Source: Prevotellaceae bacterium (GTDB lineage: Bacteria > Bacteroidota > Bacteroidia > Bacteroidales > UBA932). From it: a DNA stretch of 7,148 nucleotides. The notes beneath the pieces were generated by a model. That model was not told the origin of the DNA and ran no database searches. It saw nothing but the letters and a program-made list of their open reading frames with translations. Positions 6,763 through 7,148 of the stretch are shown here, one piece after another. Each line of letters starts with the position of its first letter. Position 1 is the first letter of the stretch. The position numbers and the translations under genes are program-made. The DNA is taken from contig JAITHX010000092.1 of NCBI GenBank assembly GCA_031279735.1, forward strand, positions 1-7,148, written 5' to 3'.

Positions 6763-6946
6763 CCGTAATATACTGGCGAAGCCTTCGTGTTTCTTCGTGT
6801 TTCTTCGTGCCTTCTTCGTGTTTCTTCGTGTCATAATATTTTTGTTACATGTTTATTACACGAAGAAGGCACGAAGAAACACGAAGGCTTCGCCGGTATG
6901 GGGTATGGGGCTGGCTGTCCAAAATTCGGGATGAAGATTTTTATGA
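6719..6946. repeat. Long imperfect inverted repeat, arms about 102 and 88 bp
   Basis: The left arm (6719-6820) and right arm (6859-6946) are near reverse complements around a 38-bp AT-rich spacer. The outer part is the motif ending AAATCTTSATCCCGAATTT, the middle is GGCGAAGCCTTCGTGTTTCT, and the inner part is CCTTCTTCGTG. The left arm carries one extra TTTCTTCGTG decamer and a few extra bases near 6765-6772; otherwise mismatches are scattered. It could be a miniature non-autonomous element, a REP-like element, or a recombination by-product. No clear target-site duplication was found by eye. Reading through it yields a repetitive RVSSC-type peptide, not a gene. Confidence 0.85.
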
Positions 6947-6991
6947 TTAAGGTTCTACTGGGAATTGTGTGGAAAAGTTTGCGTGTTTTTT

Positions 6992-7011
6992 CACCGCGTT
7001 GCGGTGTTTTT
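6992..7011 (+). terminator. Terminator-like hairpin with T-run
   Basis: CACCGC-GTT-GCGGTG is a perfect 6-bp GC-rich stem with a three-base loop, followed by TTTTT at 7007-7011. Flanking TTGCGT (6979-6984) and ACGCAA (7015-7020) can add an outer stem. It has the shape of an intrinsic terminator and could end the cluster's transcript about 330 bases after the last stop, but it lies within repeat-rich DNA and may be part of a repeat. No gene or other feature is seen between 6947 and 6978. Confidence 0.4.
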
Positions 7012-7020
7012 GTAACGCAA

Positions 7021-7148
7021 GGGGCGCAAAGGCTTCGCAGAGGGCGCAAGGGCTTCGCGTCCTTTGCGAAAGGCGCGCGGTTACGAGTCTTGGGGGCTTG
7101 AGCCGCAGCCTCCGGCGACCTTGCGCAAAGGACGCGAAGCCTCTGCGC
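7021..7148. repeat. GC-rich GCGCAAAGG repeats with inverted repeat, cut by window end
   Basis: The region repeats words such as GGGCGCAA, GGCTTCGC and CCTTTGCG. Bases 7051-7073 and 7119-7141 are reverse complements at 22 of 23 positions, around a 45-bp loop. Shorter GGCTTCGC copies also lie at 7031-7038. The reading frames through it (QGAQRLRRGRKGF-like peptide) are low complexity and are not credible proteins. The array probably continues past 7148. Confidence 0.8.

Noticed and set aside
6787..7101. 104-codon open frame in the 3' repeat region
   Set aside because: It translates the TTCGTGTTTC and GCGCAAAGG repeats into a low-complexity peptide and has no ribosome binding site.

Overview
The window looks like chromosomal DNA of a Bacteroidales-type bacterium. 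The evidence is a Bacteroidetes -7 box (TATCTTTGC, 321-329), weak Shine-Dalgarno use at most starts, an S41 protease with the form usual in Bacteroidetes, and a secreted alpha-L-rhamnosidase-like enzyme. The genus cannot be named from what I can see. I find no tRNA, rRNA, transposase, integrase, phage or CRISPR signature.

Layout. Bases 1-330 hold no gene: an 18-bp tandem repeat (61-114) is followed by an array of 17 heptamers CGTAATT organised in a 42-bp higher-order period (143-307), which runs up to the only recognisable promoter. From 361 to 6661 six genes lie on the + strand with gaps of 7, -8, 13, 15 and 40 bp: dCMP deaminase, S41 C-terminal processing protease, a YtfE/RIC-like hemerythrin protein, a LuxR-family regulator with a degenerate receiver, orotate phosphoribosyltransferase (pyrE), and a secreted GH78-type alpha-L-rhamnosidase. 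They could form one transcription unit. Bases 6662-7148 hold no credible gene. They are a dense run of repeats and palindromes: another heptamer tract, three alternating copies of a 27-29 bp motif, an imperfect inverted repeat with 88-102 bp arms, a terminator-like hairpin, and a GC-rich inverted repeat that runs to the window edge.

How the genes may work together. The deaminase and PyrE both serve pyrimidine nucleotide supply. The hemerythrin protein and the LuxR regulator are adjacent and look like a functional pair, plausibly handling nitric oxide, oxygen or iron stress. The protease acts at the envelope. The rhamnosidase would release rhamnose from glycans outside the cytoplasm and is probably a passenger in the cluster.

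No clearly new multi-gene system is visible. The most unusual material is the repeat DNA at both ends, including a heptamer tract that supplies the last seven codons and the stop of the rhamnosidase gene, and the pairing of a diiron protein with a regulator that lacks a phosphoacceptor aspartate.
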